Source: an uncultured Phascolarctobacterium sp. (GTDB lineage Bacteria; Bacillota; Negativicutes; Acidaminococcales; Acidaminococcaceae). From it: a DNA stretch of 8,630 bases. Positions 1-6,405 of this stretch are shown one piece after another. Every line of letters begins with the position of its first letter. The stretch's first letter is position 1. The stretch lies in assembly GCA_937906915.1 (NCBI GenBank), contig CALCUU010000320.1, positions 1 to 8,630 on the forward strand. Direction: 5' to 3'. Position numbers and translations under genes: made by a program. A model generated the notes under the pieces. The model searched no databases. It was not told the origin of the DNA and worked only from the letters and a program-made list of their open reading frames with translations.

Positions 1-1089
1 ACCACCGAAGAAAAGCACAGGCACCTTCTCACGAGTGTGATCTGTTCCTTCCCAAGTGGGGTCATTGCCGTGGTCAGCAGTGATTAAAACCAAATCTTCT
101 GCTTGGAAAAGCTCTAAAATTTCCGGCAAGCGACTGTCAAAATGCTCCAAAGCCTTGCCGTAACCCTCCACATCACGTCTATGACCAAAGGATGAATCAA
201 AATCTACAAAGTTGGCAAAAACCAAAGTGTTATCCGGCGCATCAAGGATTGCCTGCTTAGTAGCATCAATAATCTTATCAAGACCACCTGCCGCATAATG
301 CTTGGTTATGCCTCTATGCGCAAAGATGTCTGCGATTTTGCCCACAGCATAGACATTGCCACCGCTTTCTACGATTTTATCGAGGAGCGTTTCCTTGGGG
401 GCAGGCACTGCGTAATCGTGACGATTAGTTGTGCGAGAGAAATCCTTCGCACAAGTACCAACAAAGGGACGGGCGATGACGCGGGCAATTTTATAGGGCT
501 GCACCAATTTAAAGGCAAGCTTGCACAATTCATACAAGCGTTCCAAACCAAAGGCTTCTTCGTGAGCAGCAATCTGCAGTACGCTATCAGCGGATGTGTA
601 GATAATAGGCTTACCCGTACGCACGTGTTCTTCGCCTAATTCTTCGATGATTTGGGTACCGGAAGCGTGGCGTTCACCTAAAACTCCCGGTAAGTTTCCT
701 TCCTTGATAAGTGCGTCCACCAGTTCCTTGGGGAAGCAGTTAGGCACTTCGGGGAAGTAACCCCAGTCAAAATCTACAGGCACTCCTGCGATTTCCCAGT
801 GACCACTCAAAGTATCCTTGCCCTTGCTAACTTCTTCTGCGTAGGTATATGCCCCGCGCTCGTAAGCAGCACCCAAGCTGGCAGGAAGCTCTTTGCCGCG
901 ACTAAGCTCTGCCGCCGCTTCCAGACCAAGCTTGGCAAGATTAGGCAAGTACAAAGGACGCTCACTATTTTCTTTAAACCATTGACAGATGTGACCCAAG
1001 GTATCTGCGCCCTCGTCGCCATAGCTTACAGCGTCGTGAGCATAGCCAATCCCAAAGGAATCCATCAATAAAATAATTGTACGTGACAT
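1..1089 (-). CDS. deoB: Phosphopentomutase DeoB (C-terminus cut by window edge)
   Basis: This cytosolic enzyme interconverts ribose-1-phosphate and ribose-5-phosphate (and the deoxy forms), linking nucleoside breakdown to the pentose phosphate pool and PRPP. The protein starts MSRTIILLMDSFGIG, with the first metal-binding Asp at residue 10. The loop KGKDTLSGHWE carries Thr93, which matches the activating phospho-threonine of the family. Further metal-site motifs are DFDSSFGHRRD, TADHGND and GTDHTRE. It reads without a stop through all 363 codons to the left edge. From memory of the E. coli protein, about 35 to 40 C-terminal residues are missing, and the sequence (for example FDWGYF and PTWEGTDHTRE) follows the longer E. 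coli-type DeoB. The ATG at 1089 is preceded by AGGTGA at 1094-1099, which overlaps the stop codon of the uridine phosphorylase gene; only 4 nt separate the two genes, so translational coupling is likely. The identification is secure. Confidence 0.97.
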   Translation of the reverse strand, partial: MSRTIILLMDSFGIGYAHDAVSYGDEGADTLGHICQWFKENSERPLYLPNLAKLGLEAAAELSRGKELPASLGAAYERGAYTYAEEVSKGKDTLSGHWEIAGVPVDFDWGYFPEVPNCFPKELVDALIKEGNLPGVLGERHASGTQIIEELGEEHVRTGKPIIYTSADSVLQIAAHEEAFGLERLYELCKLAFKLVQPYKIARVIARPFVGTCAKDFSRTTNRHDYAVPAPKETLLDKIVESGGNVYAVGKIADIFAHRGITKHYAAGGLDKIIDATKQAILDAPDNTLVFANFVDFDSSFGHRRDVEGYGKALEHFDSRLPEILELFQAEDLVLITADHGNDPTWEGTDHTREKVPVLFFGG

Positions 1090-1093
1090 TTTA

Positions 1094-1891
1094 TCACCTG
1101 CTTTCAGATAGCAAAATCTGTAAAGCCCTTCTCAAAACTACACCAATGCGAGCCATACCAGTTGCGTAGTAGTCGCCTTTAGCAACTGCTTCGCTATCAG
1201 TACGCTTCGCCACAGCTGCACAAATGGAGCCTGCTTCTAAGCCAAAGATTTTCGCAATGACGAACAAGGCAGAGGTTTCCATTTCGTAATTAAGCACGCC
1301 CAAGGCTTGCCATTCTTTAAGGCTACCTTGAAAGTCGCGCGGAACATAGCCTGTAAAGCTATCGTAACGTTCTTGACCGGGCCAGAAGGTGTCAGAGGAA
1401 GCAGAAACGCCCAGATGATAAGGCACTTCGTTTTCCTTAGCCCCTTGCACCAGCGCAGAAACAATTTCAAAGCTTGCCACCGCAGGAAATTCCAGCGGAG
1501 CGTAATGCTTGGAGGTACCATCAAGACGCACTGCTGCGTTGTTGATGATTACTTCACCCAAGTCAATGTTTTCTTGAATAGCACCAGTAGTACCCACACG
1601 GATAAAGTGAGTAATGCCTACTCGCGCCAGCTCTTCAATACCGATACCAACGGAAGGACCGCCCATACCGGTGGAGCATACTAAAATAGGAGTGCCTTCA
1701 AAATAAGCCAACCAGCTGGTGTACTCACGATGGGTTGCAACGTATTCCACTTCTTCGCTGATGGATTTTGCCAAGCCCTCTACCCTACCCGGGTCACCGG
1801 GGAGAATAGCAATCTTAGCACCCTTTATGTCATTGGCACTAAAGCCAATATGATACAAAACTTCATCGGGAGCAGCGTAACGCTTTTCCAT
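1094..1891 (-). CDS. udp: Uridine phosphorylase
   Basis: It splits uridine with phosphate into uracil and ribose-1-phosphate in the cytosol. The 265-residue product matches E. coli Udp along its whole length: the phosphate loop PGDPGRV (31-37), THREYTSW (53-60), STGMGGPS (73-80), IRVGTTGAIQ with Arg98 and Thr101, the uridine-specific SSDTFWPGQERY (165-176) with Phe169, Gln173 and Arg175, and the ribose-binding NYEMET (201-206). The Gln/Arg pair distinguishes uridine phosphorylase from purine nucleoside phosphorylases of the same fold. An in-frame TTG exists at 1897, but the ATG at 1891 is chosen because AAAGGAG (1901-1907) lies 9 nt before it and only 3 nt before the TTG. It follows the LUD gene after 21 nt and precedes deoB by 4 nt. 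Its product ribose-1-phosphate is the substrate of DeoB, so the two genes act in sequence. Confidence 0.95.
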   Translation of the reverse strand: MEKRYAAPDEVLYHIGFSANDIKGAKIAILPGDPGRVEGLAKSISEEVEYVATHREYTSWLAYFEGTPILVCSTGMGGPSVGIGIEELARVGITHFIRVGTTGAIQENIDLGEVIINNAAVRLDGTSKHYAPLEFPAVASFEIVSALVQGAKENEVPYHLGVSASSDTFWPGQERYDSFTGYVPRDFQGSLKEWQALGVLNYEMETSALFVIAKIFGLEAGSICAAVAKRTDSEAVAKGDYYATGMARIGVVLRRALQILLSESR

Positions 1892-1912
1892 AATCAACTA
1901 CTCCTTTCAAAA

Positions 1913-2551
1913 TTAGAAGCCCAAGTTTTCACCTACGAGGATAATTTTGATGCGACCTGCTTGACGGCTGTGACGGGTAACAACCACTTGGCAACACATA
2001 CAGTCAGGAGCATTGCAGTTGGAGCACACACCGGTTTTAGCGCAGGGAGCGCTAATGCCTGCAAAGCGTTGTGCGTTGATGGGGGCAGCGTTGCTACGAG
2101 CACGAGCAATGGGGCTGGCCAAATCCTTAGCAATTTTATTAACGCCTGCAATAATTACAACTTGTTTAGGTCCAAAGATTAAGGAAGCCACACGGTTGCC
2201 GTTGCCGTCGATATTAACGAGGATACCGTCTTCGCTCATAGCGTTGGTGCTCATAAGGAAGGTATCGCAGGTCAAACCTTTACGCATCAGCTCAACCTTT
2301 TCTTCCATGGTTGCAGCAGTGTCGCGGTCAATTACGGGGTTTCTTGCTTTTACGGCAGCCAAAAGGCCAATTTCGTCAATAGTAACAGAACCACCCCAAG
2401 CAATTACGTCAGTTTCAGGAATAAGCTCCAGTGCTTTTGCCAAAGCTTCTTCTTTAGTTGCGCAGTAGTAGCCTTCCATATTACGTTTAGCCAAATTTTT
2501 GATAACAGCTTTACCTAAAAGTTCATTGCGTTGTGCAATCCAATTACCCAT
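1913..2551 (-). CDS. LUD-domain (LutC/DUF162-like) protein of unknown function
   Basis: This is a 212-residue single-domain protein of the LUD family, named after lactate utilisation proteins but of unknown role in stand-alone form. Visible family features are AWGGSVTIDEIGL (51-63), STNAMSEDGILVNIDGNGNR (101-120), the following FGPKQVVIIAGVNKI, and the C-terminal ILVGENLGF. The tail carries six cysteines (170, 176, 179, 184, 186, 187), spaced C-x5-C-x2-C-x4-C-x-C-C, which could bind a metal or cluster. From family knowledge, the LUD fold belongs to the NagB/RpiA/CoA-transferase-like group, so a sugar-phosphate or acyl-CoA ligand is conceivable. A GTG at 2560 is in frame but lies inside the Shine-Dalgarno (GAGGTGG); the ATG at 2551 is therefore the start. 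There is no lutA or lutB partner here. It sits between pyrR and the uridine phosphorylase gene, which suggests a role in uridine or ribose use, but that is inference only. Confidence 0.88.
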   Translation of the reverse strand: MGNWIAQRNELLGKAVIKNLAKRNMEGYYCATKEEALAKALELIPETDVIAWGGSVTIDEIGLLAAVKARNPVIDRDTAATMEEKVELMRKGLTCDTFLMSTNAMSEDGILVNIDGNGNRVASLIFGPKQVVIIAGVNKIAKDLASPIARARSNAAPINAQRFAGISAPCAKTGVCSNCNAPDCMCCQVVVTRHSRQAGRIKIILVGENLGF

Positions 2552-2590
2552 AGTTTCCACCTCGTATCTATAAATTTTACAGTGATTTAA

Positions 2591-3139
2591 TTAAGCGTAT
2601 TCACCAATTGCAACTTCGTCTACGCCGTCGTGTTCAACGAGTTGTACGTTAACAACTTCTTTTTTGGAGGTAGGCACGTTTTTGCCAGCGAAGTCTGCAC
2701 GAATGGGGAGTTCACGATGACCACGGTCAATGAGAACTGCCAGTTGAATTGCTTTAGGACGACCCATATCAATAAGTGCGTCCATAGCAGCACGAATGGT
2801 ACGACCGGTAAAGAGTACGTCGTCTACCAAAATTACGGTTTTGCCGGTAAGGTCAGAATCAATTTCAGTACCATGTACTACAGGGTTGTAGTCCAAAGTG
2901 GACAGGTCATCACGATACATGGTGATGTCCAGCATACCAACAGGAACTTTTACGTTTTCAATTTTTTCAATGGCAGCAGCAAGACGTTCAGCCATGGGCA
3001 CACCAAGAGTGTGAATGCCAACTAATACAACATCTTCTACGCCTTTATTTCTTTCAATGATTTCGTGAGAAATACGCACGATGGCACGGCGAATTGCCTC
3101 TGCATCCAACAAAACATTTTTCTTAACAAAATTACTCAT
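2591..3139 (-). CDS. pyrR: PyrR: pyrimidine attenuation regulator / uracil phosphoribosyltransferase
   Basis: PyrR binds pyr mRNA in response to UMP and also makes UMP from uracil and PRPP. The 182-residue product has the usual length. The PRPP-binding loop is VILVDDVLFTGRT (102-114), and family motifs include IERNKG (28-33), DITMYRDDL (71-79), DRGHRELPIRAD (138-149) and PTSKKE (156-161). Basic residues used for RNA binding in Bacillus PyrR (Arg22, His25, Arg30, Lys32 here) are kept, although the neighbouring Thr is Val21. One oddity is the pyrophosphate loop, which reads GIHTLG (41-46), with Leu45 where the family usually has Arg (GIxTRG). The ATG has a good site, AAGGTGAG at 3145-3152. The lspA-rluD-pyrR order matches Bacillus, but no pyrP or pyrB follows. 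I saw no PyrR-binding loop in the 45-nt gap upstream or in the operon leader, so pyrR is probably not autoregulated by attenuation here. Confidence 0.96.
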   Translation of the reverse strand: MSNFVKKNVLLDAEAIRRAIVRISHEIIERNKGVEDVVLVGIHTLGVPMAERLAAAIEKIENVKVPVGMLDITMYRDDLSTLDYNPVVHGTEIDSDLTGKTVILVDDVLFTGRTIRAAMDALIDMGRPKAIQLAVLIDRGHRELPIRADFAGKNVPTSKKEVVNVQLVEHDGVDEVAIGEYA

Positions 3140-3184
3140 AATAACTCACCTTCCATAATATATTGCGTCTTACGCTATTTTCTA

Positions 3185-4132
3185 TTAAGTGAACTGCCCT
3201 AAGCGCAGTCTGGTAACAATTTTATGCAAATCCTCCGGCAGCTTCGCCTCGAACTCCATACGCTCGCCAGTGCGAGGATGGTCAAAGGCTAAGGTCAGGG
3301 AGTGCAGCGCCTGTCCGTTAATGGAGAAAGGCGTCTTCATAGGAGAATACTTGGGGTCACCAACGAGAGGATAGCCTAAATATTCCATGTGCACACGAAT
3401 TTGGTGGGTGCGTCCCGTTTTAAGCTTACACTTTACGATGGTGTACTTACCGAAGCGTTCTACAACTTCGTATTCAGTAATGGCGTTACGTCCACCTTCT
3501 TTAACTACCGCCATCTTCTTGCGGTCGTCCTTGTCGCGGGAGATTTGTGTTTCAATCACACCGCTATCTGTTTTAATATTGCCACGCACAACGGCAAGGT
3601 AAGTGCGTTGGGCGGTCTTACTTTGAATTTGCTCTGACAGGGAAACGTGAGCAGCGTCGTTTTTAGCGCAAATCATAATGCCGGAAGTGTCCTTGTCCAA
3701 GCGGTGCACAATACCGGGACGGATAACACCGTTTATTCCGGAAAGATTCTTGCAATGATAGAGCAAGGCGTTTACCAAAGTACCACTGTAATTTCCGGCA
3801 GCAGGGTGCACTACCATACCACGTGCCTTGTTGACAACAACTACGTCTTCATCTTCGTAGATGATGTCCAAAGGAATGTTCTCCGGTTGCACGTCCAAGG
3901 GTTGGGGCTCAGGCAGGGTTACGATAATTTCGTCACCCAGCTTCACCTTGTAGTTGGATTTAATCACCTTAGTACCCTTTACTGCTCTACCTTCGTCCAA
4001 CAGCTTTTGCATATTGGAGCGGGTCAGCTCCAGCATAGCGGCAAGCACCACGTCAGCACGTTGTCCTGCTTCGTTTTCAGTTATAGTTAAGATTTCTCTT
4101 TCGTCAGAAATTCCGTTTCCAATACTTTCCAT
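3185..4132 (-). CDS. rluD: RluD-family 23S rRNA pseudouridine synthase
   Basis: It converts specific uridines in large-subunit rRNA to pseudouridine. The 315-residue product has an N-terminal S4 RNA-binding domain (about 14-75, with LTRSNMQKLLDEG and YKVKLGDEI) followed by the catalytic domain. The catalytic motif HRLDKDTSG carries Asp146. Other RluA-family motifs are VVNKARGMVVHP (99-110), KTGRTHQIRVH and LVGDPKY. The exact target site cannot be told from sequence; in Bacillus the gene at this position is ylyB. The ATG at 4132 lies within the end of lspA, giving a 46-nt overlap. Its best Shine-Dalgarno, AGGAG at 4146-4150, is 13 nt away, which is long. A TTG at 4156 would add eight residues but has no clear site. 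The start is thus less certain than the function, and expression is probably coupled to lspA. Confidence 0.93.
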   Translation of the reverse strand: MESIGNGISDEREILTITENEAGQRADVVLAAMLELTRSNMQKLLDEGRAVKGTKVIKSNYKVKLGDEIIVTLPEPQPLDVQPENIPLDIIYEDEDVVVVNKARGMVVHPAAGNYSGTLVNALLYHCKNLSGINGVIRPGIVHRLDKDTSGIMICAKNDAAHVSLSEQIQSKTAQRTYLAVVRGNIKTDSGVIETQISRDKDDRKKMAVVKEGGRNAITEYEVVERFGKYTIVKCKLKTGRTHQIRVHMEYLGYPLVGDPKYSPMKTPFSINGQALHSLTLAFDHPRTGERMEFEAKLPEDLHKIVTRLRLGQFT

Positions 4133-4539
4133 AAAATCATTGCCACTCCTACACAAATTGCTATATCTGCCACGTTAAACACGGGCCAAATTCTAAAATC
4201 AAAGAAGTCTATTACAAGACCACTGCGAGCACGGTCGATGAGGTTACCAATGGCGCCTCCTCCAAAAAGTGCTGCACCATATTGCATCATCCAACCACCT
4301 TCGTTAATTTCATCCTTCATATACCAAATGCCACCTAATACTCCCACGGCAATCACTACGAAAAACCAGCGACTACCTTCCAGCATACCAAAGGCTGCTC
4401 CGGGATTAAGGATGTAGGTCCAATGAAAGATGTTTTCTATAACAGGCACGCTCTCGCCTAAATAAAAATTTTCTACCACATAATACTTCGTCAGCTGGTC
4501 AAAAATAACAACTAACAAAGCAACAATCACAAAATTCAT
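4087..4539 (-). CDS. lspA: Lipoprotein signal peptidase (signal peptidase II)
   Basis: This inner-membrane aspartyl protease removes the signal peptide of lipidated prolipoproteins. The 150-residue product has the normal length and the expected order of motifs: DQLTK (14-18), NPGAAFG (45-51), GGAIGNLIDR (94-103), VIDFFDF (109-115) and FNVADIAI (121-128). Asp111 and Asp125 correspond to the catalytic pair. Hydrophobic segments at about 1-13, 57-74, 86-100 and 126-139 fit four membrane helices. The ATG is preceded by AGGGG with 6-nt spacing. It is the first gene of the leftward operon, about 29 nt downstream of the predicted transcription start, and its 3' end overlaps the pseudouridine synthase gene. 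The identification is secure. Confidence 0.97.
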   Translation of the reverse strand: MNFVIVALLVVIFDQLTKYYVVENFYLGESVPVIENIFHWTYILNPGAAFGMLEGSRWFFVVIAVGVLGGIWYMKDEINEGGWMMQYGAALFGGGAIGNLIDRARSGLVIDFFDFRIWPVFNVADIAICVGVAMILWKVLETEFLTKEKS

Positions 4540-4567
4540 ATACTACCCCTATTTTAAATACTTTTCT

Positions 4568-4584
4568 AGAGTACATTATAACAC
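4568..4584 (-). promoter_or_regulatory. Extended -10 promoter for the lspA operon
   Basis: TATAAT lies at 4580-4575 on the minus strand, and TG one base before it makes an extended -10 (TGTTATAAT). No good -35 box is seen at 16-18 bp spacing, which is acceptable for an extended -10 promoter. Transcription would begin near 4568, giving a leader of roughly 29 nt before lspA. It lies just after the terminator of the acyl-CoA dehydrogenase unit. No other convincing promoter was seen between lspA and deoB, so this one probably serves all six genes. Confidence 0.65.
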
Positions 4585-4604
4585 ATCTTTCATCAATATA
4601 CATA

Positions 4605-4642
4605 ATAAAAAAGTCCTCCACTTCTTCCGAAGTGAAGGACTT
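4605..4642 (-). terminator. Intrinsic terminator after the acyl-CoA dehydrogenase gene
   Basis: The arms 4629-4642 and 4611-4624 form a 14-bp stem around a 4-nt loop, followed by a run of T on the minus strand. One pair is G-U in the minus-strand RNA but would be a C-A mismatch in a plus-strand RNA, which points to leftward use. It starts 10 nt after the stop codon. Confidence 0.88.
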
Positions 4643-4652
4643 AGCTTTAATC

Positions 4653-5792
4653 TTAGTATAAGATTTTGTTAGCGATAACCAATCTTTGAATTTGGTTAGT
4701 GCCTTCGTAAATTTGCATGATTTTTGCGTCACGCATCATTTTTTCTACAGGATATTCGCGGGAATAGCCATAGCCACCCATTACTTGAACAGCGTCGGTG
4801 GTAACTTGCATTGCTACGTCAGCAGCATAGCATTTTGCCATAGCAGCTTCTTTGGAGAATTCCATACCTTGGTCGCGCATCCAGCAGCATTTTTGAACCA
4901 AAAGACGTGCGGTTTCAACTTTCATTGCCATATCAGCGATCATGCCTTGTACCAATTGGAAGGAAGCGATGGGTTGACCAAATTGACGGCGTTCTTTTGC
5001 GTATTTAACTGCGCAGTCCAGAGCAGCTTGTGCGATACCTACGGATACAGCACCAACGAAAGGACGAGCGCTGTCCAAAGTGTTCATTGCAATACGGAAG
5101 CCTTCACCTTCGCGACCTACGCGGTTAGCTTCGGGAACAACAACGTCTTGCAGGATAACTTCGCAGGTGTTGGAAGGACGGATGCCCATTTTGTCTTCTT
5201 TTTTACCAATGGAGAGACCCGGAGTGTCTTTAGGAACGATGAAGCAGGTCAAACCACGGATACCACCGGTTTTACGGGTGTTAGCGAATACCAAGAAGAT
5301 ATCAGCGATACCAGCGTTGGTGATAAAAATTTTGGAACCATTCAAAGTGTAGGTGCCATCTTCTTTATTTTTTACAGCGCGGGTGGATACGCCACCAGCG
5401 TCAGAGCCTGCGCCAGGTTCGGTCAAAGCAAAAGCAGCCAAGCCGCCGTTGTTGAGAACGTCGCAGTACATTTGTTTTTGTTCTTCGGTACCAGCAATAA
5501 GTACAGGTAAAGTTGCCAAAGCGTTAGCAGCCAAAGAGGTTGCTACACCTGCGCAGCCTTTGCCCAATTCTTCGTAGATGGTTGCGATGGAAATGCTATC
5601 CAAGCCAGGACCATCAAATTCTTCGGGAACAATCAGGTTCAAAAGTCCCATTTCGTCTGCGCGTTCAATCAAGCCTTCGCGCATGTGGTTTTGTTCATCC
5701 ATTTCGTGAACATAAGGGGTAACTTCTTTTTCTACAAACTCCCTTACCATCTCTTGCAACTCAAGTTGCTCTTCGTTCAGTTCAAAATTCAT
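4653..5792 (-). CDS. Acyl-CoA dehydrogenase (FAD-dependent)
   Basis: It oxidises an acyl-CoA to the trans-2-enoyl-CoA with FAD, passing electrons to ETF. The 379-residue product has the full family layout: helical N-terminal domain, beta domain with ALTEPGAGSDAG (122-133) and DKMGIRPSNT (200-209), and C-terminal helical domain with KERRQFGQPI (266-275), MGGYGYSREYPVEKMMRD (338-355) and IYEGTNQIQR (361-370). Glu363 is at the catalytic base position of short- and medium-chain enzymes. The segment LDSARPFVGAVSVGIAQ (239-255) resembles medium-chain enzymes more than the LDGGRIG-type segment I recall for clostridial butyryl-CoA dehydrogenase, so I do not call it bcd; the substrate stays open. The ATG has a perfect AGGAGG (5798-5803) 5 nt away. 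It lies 52 nt after the thioesterase gene with no promoter or terminator between, so the two are cotranscribed. No etfAB is in the window. Confidence 0.95.
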   Translation of the reverse strand: MNFELNEEQLELQEMVREFVEKEVTPYVHEMDEQNHMREGLIERADEMGLLNLIVPEEFDGPGLDSISIATIYEELGKGCAGVATSLAANALATLPVLIAGTEEQKQMYCDVLNNGGLAAFALTEPGAGSDAGGVSTRAVKNKEDGTYTLNGSKIFITNAGIADIFLVFANTRKTGGIRGLTCFIVPKDTPGLSIGKKEDKMGIRPSNTCEVILQDVVVPEANRVGREGEGFRIAMNTLDSARPFVGAVSVGIAQAALDCAVKYAKERRQFGQPIASFQLVQGMIADMAMKVETARLLVQKCCWMRDQGMEFSKEAAMAKCYAADVAMQVTTDAVQVMGGYGYSREYPVEKMMRDAKIMQIYEGTNQIQRLVIANKILY

Positions 5793-5844
5793 AATTTCCT
5801 CCTAAATTTTTTGCGGTCTTCCGCTGCTTTATATGGTCAAGGAT

Positions 5845-6288
5845 TTACCATTTTTCAGGTATTTCCTTAAATCTCCCTACAATAAACATAGTGGTTAAAA
5901 TAGTTGCCATCAAGGTGTGGTGTTCTTCGTCGTACATCTCTGCTTCAATAACCATAGTTGTACGTCCATGATGACGAATGGTGCTCTTAACGTAAATTCT
6001 TTCTTCGCTATGAACATTCTTGATGAAGTTCATACTAAAGTTTAAGGTTGCAACTGCCGCACCAACACTGGCACCAGTTACCCCAAGCACAGAATCTGCC
6101 AACGCAGTAAGTACACCACCATGACAAATTCCACGGTGATTAAAATGCTTTGACGGATCAAGCTTGATGCTTACAACGGCGCTACCACAGGTAATCTCGC
6201 CAATCTCCACGCCAAACTGATTCATAAAGCAATTATTTTTGTACATTTCTCGGATATACGCAGGAACGTCTTTAACTTGCTCCACCAT
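5845..6288 (-). CDS. Hotdog-fold acyl-CoA thioesterase, PaaI family
   Basis: Proteins of this family hydrolyse acyl-CoA or aryl-CoA thioesters in the cytosol. The 147-residue product shows the PaaI signature: HFNHRGICHGGVLTALADS (48-66), with Asn50, the HGG at 56-58 and Asp65 placed like the active-site residues of the family. Later strands (ATLNFSMNFIK, then GRTTMVIEAEMYD) fit the hotdog sheet. An ATG at 6330 would add 14 residues, but it has no Shine-Dalgarno and falls only about 6 nt after the predicted transcription start. The ATG at 6288 has GAAGG 8 nt upstream, and the intervening DNA forms a hairpin (6311-6326), so 6288 is preferred. It is the first gene of a two-gene unit with the acyl-CoA dehydrogenase, suggesting both act on the same acyl-CoA. 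The substrate cannot be read from sequence. Confidence 0.88.
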   Translation of the reverse strand: MVEQVKDVPAYIREMYKNNCFMNQFGVEIGEITCGSAVVSIKLDPSKHFNHRGICHGGVLTALADSVLGVTGASVGAAVATLNFSMNFIKNVHSEERIYVKSTIRHHGRTTMVIEAEMYDEEHHTLMATILTTMFIVGRFKEIPEKW

Positions 6289-6342
6289 ATCATTCGCCTT
6301 CTTTTTGCAAGCACACGATAGTATGCTCATTTTATACTCGTT

Positions 6343-6371
6343 ATTTTAACACAAAAAGGACTTCAAGACAA
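6343..6371 (-). promoter_or_regulatory. Promoter for the thioesterase / acyl-CoA dehydrogenase unit
   Basis: On the minus strand, TTGTCT (6371-6366) is followed after 17 bp by TAAAAT (6348-6343), and TG one base before the latter gives an extended -10. Transcription would start near 6336. The -35 box lies almost entirely in the loop of the glutamine synthetase terminator, so the two signals are interleaved. Confidence 0.6.
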
Positions 6372-6385
6372 GTTGAAGTCCTTTT
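6353..6385 (-). terminator. Intrinsic terminator of the glutamine synthetase gene
   Basis: A perfect 13-bp inverted repeat (6373-6385 with 6354-6366) surrounds a 6-nt loop. The minus-strand RNA ends in a U run (TTTTTGTGTT). It begins about 20 nt after the stop codon. The A-rich left arm gives a partial U run on the plus strand as well, but no plus-strand gene uses it. Confidence 0.88.
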
Positions 6386-6405
6386 CTATTGATTTTATTA
6401 AGCGC

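Noticed and set aside
298..1071. Plus-strand frames of 113 and 90 codons at the left edge
   Set aside because: They lie opposite deoB, whose minus-strand frame is open throughout and carries every phosphopentomutase motif.
3140..3184. Possible PyrR attenuation site upstream of pyrR
   Set aside because: The 45-nt gap holds only a 4-bp hairpin, no terminator and no recognisable PyrR-binding consensus.
4499..4732. A 77-codon minus-strand frame between the acyl-CoA dehydrogenase gene and lspA
   Set aside because: It reads across the terminator, the lspA promoter and parts of both flanking genes in another frame, and has no ribosome binding site.
4686..5510. A 274-codon plus-strand frame opposite the acyl-CoA dehydrogenase gene
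   Set aside because: It is antisense to a clearly conserved gene, and its composition is that of a complementary-strand shadow, with no recognisable domain.
5813..5824. Hairpin between the thioesterase and acyl-CoA dehydrogenase genes as a terminator
   Set aside because: The stem is only 4 bp and no U tract follows on either strand, so the two genes are treated as cotranscribed.
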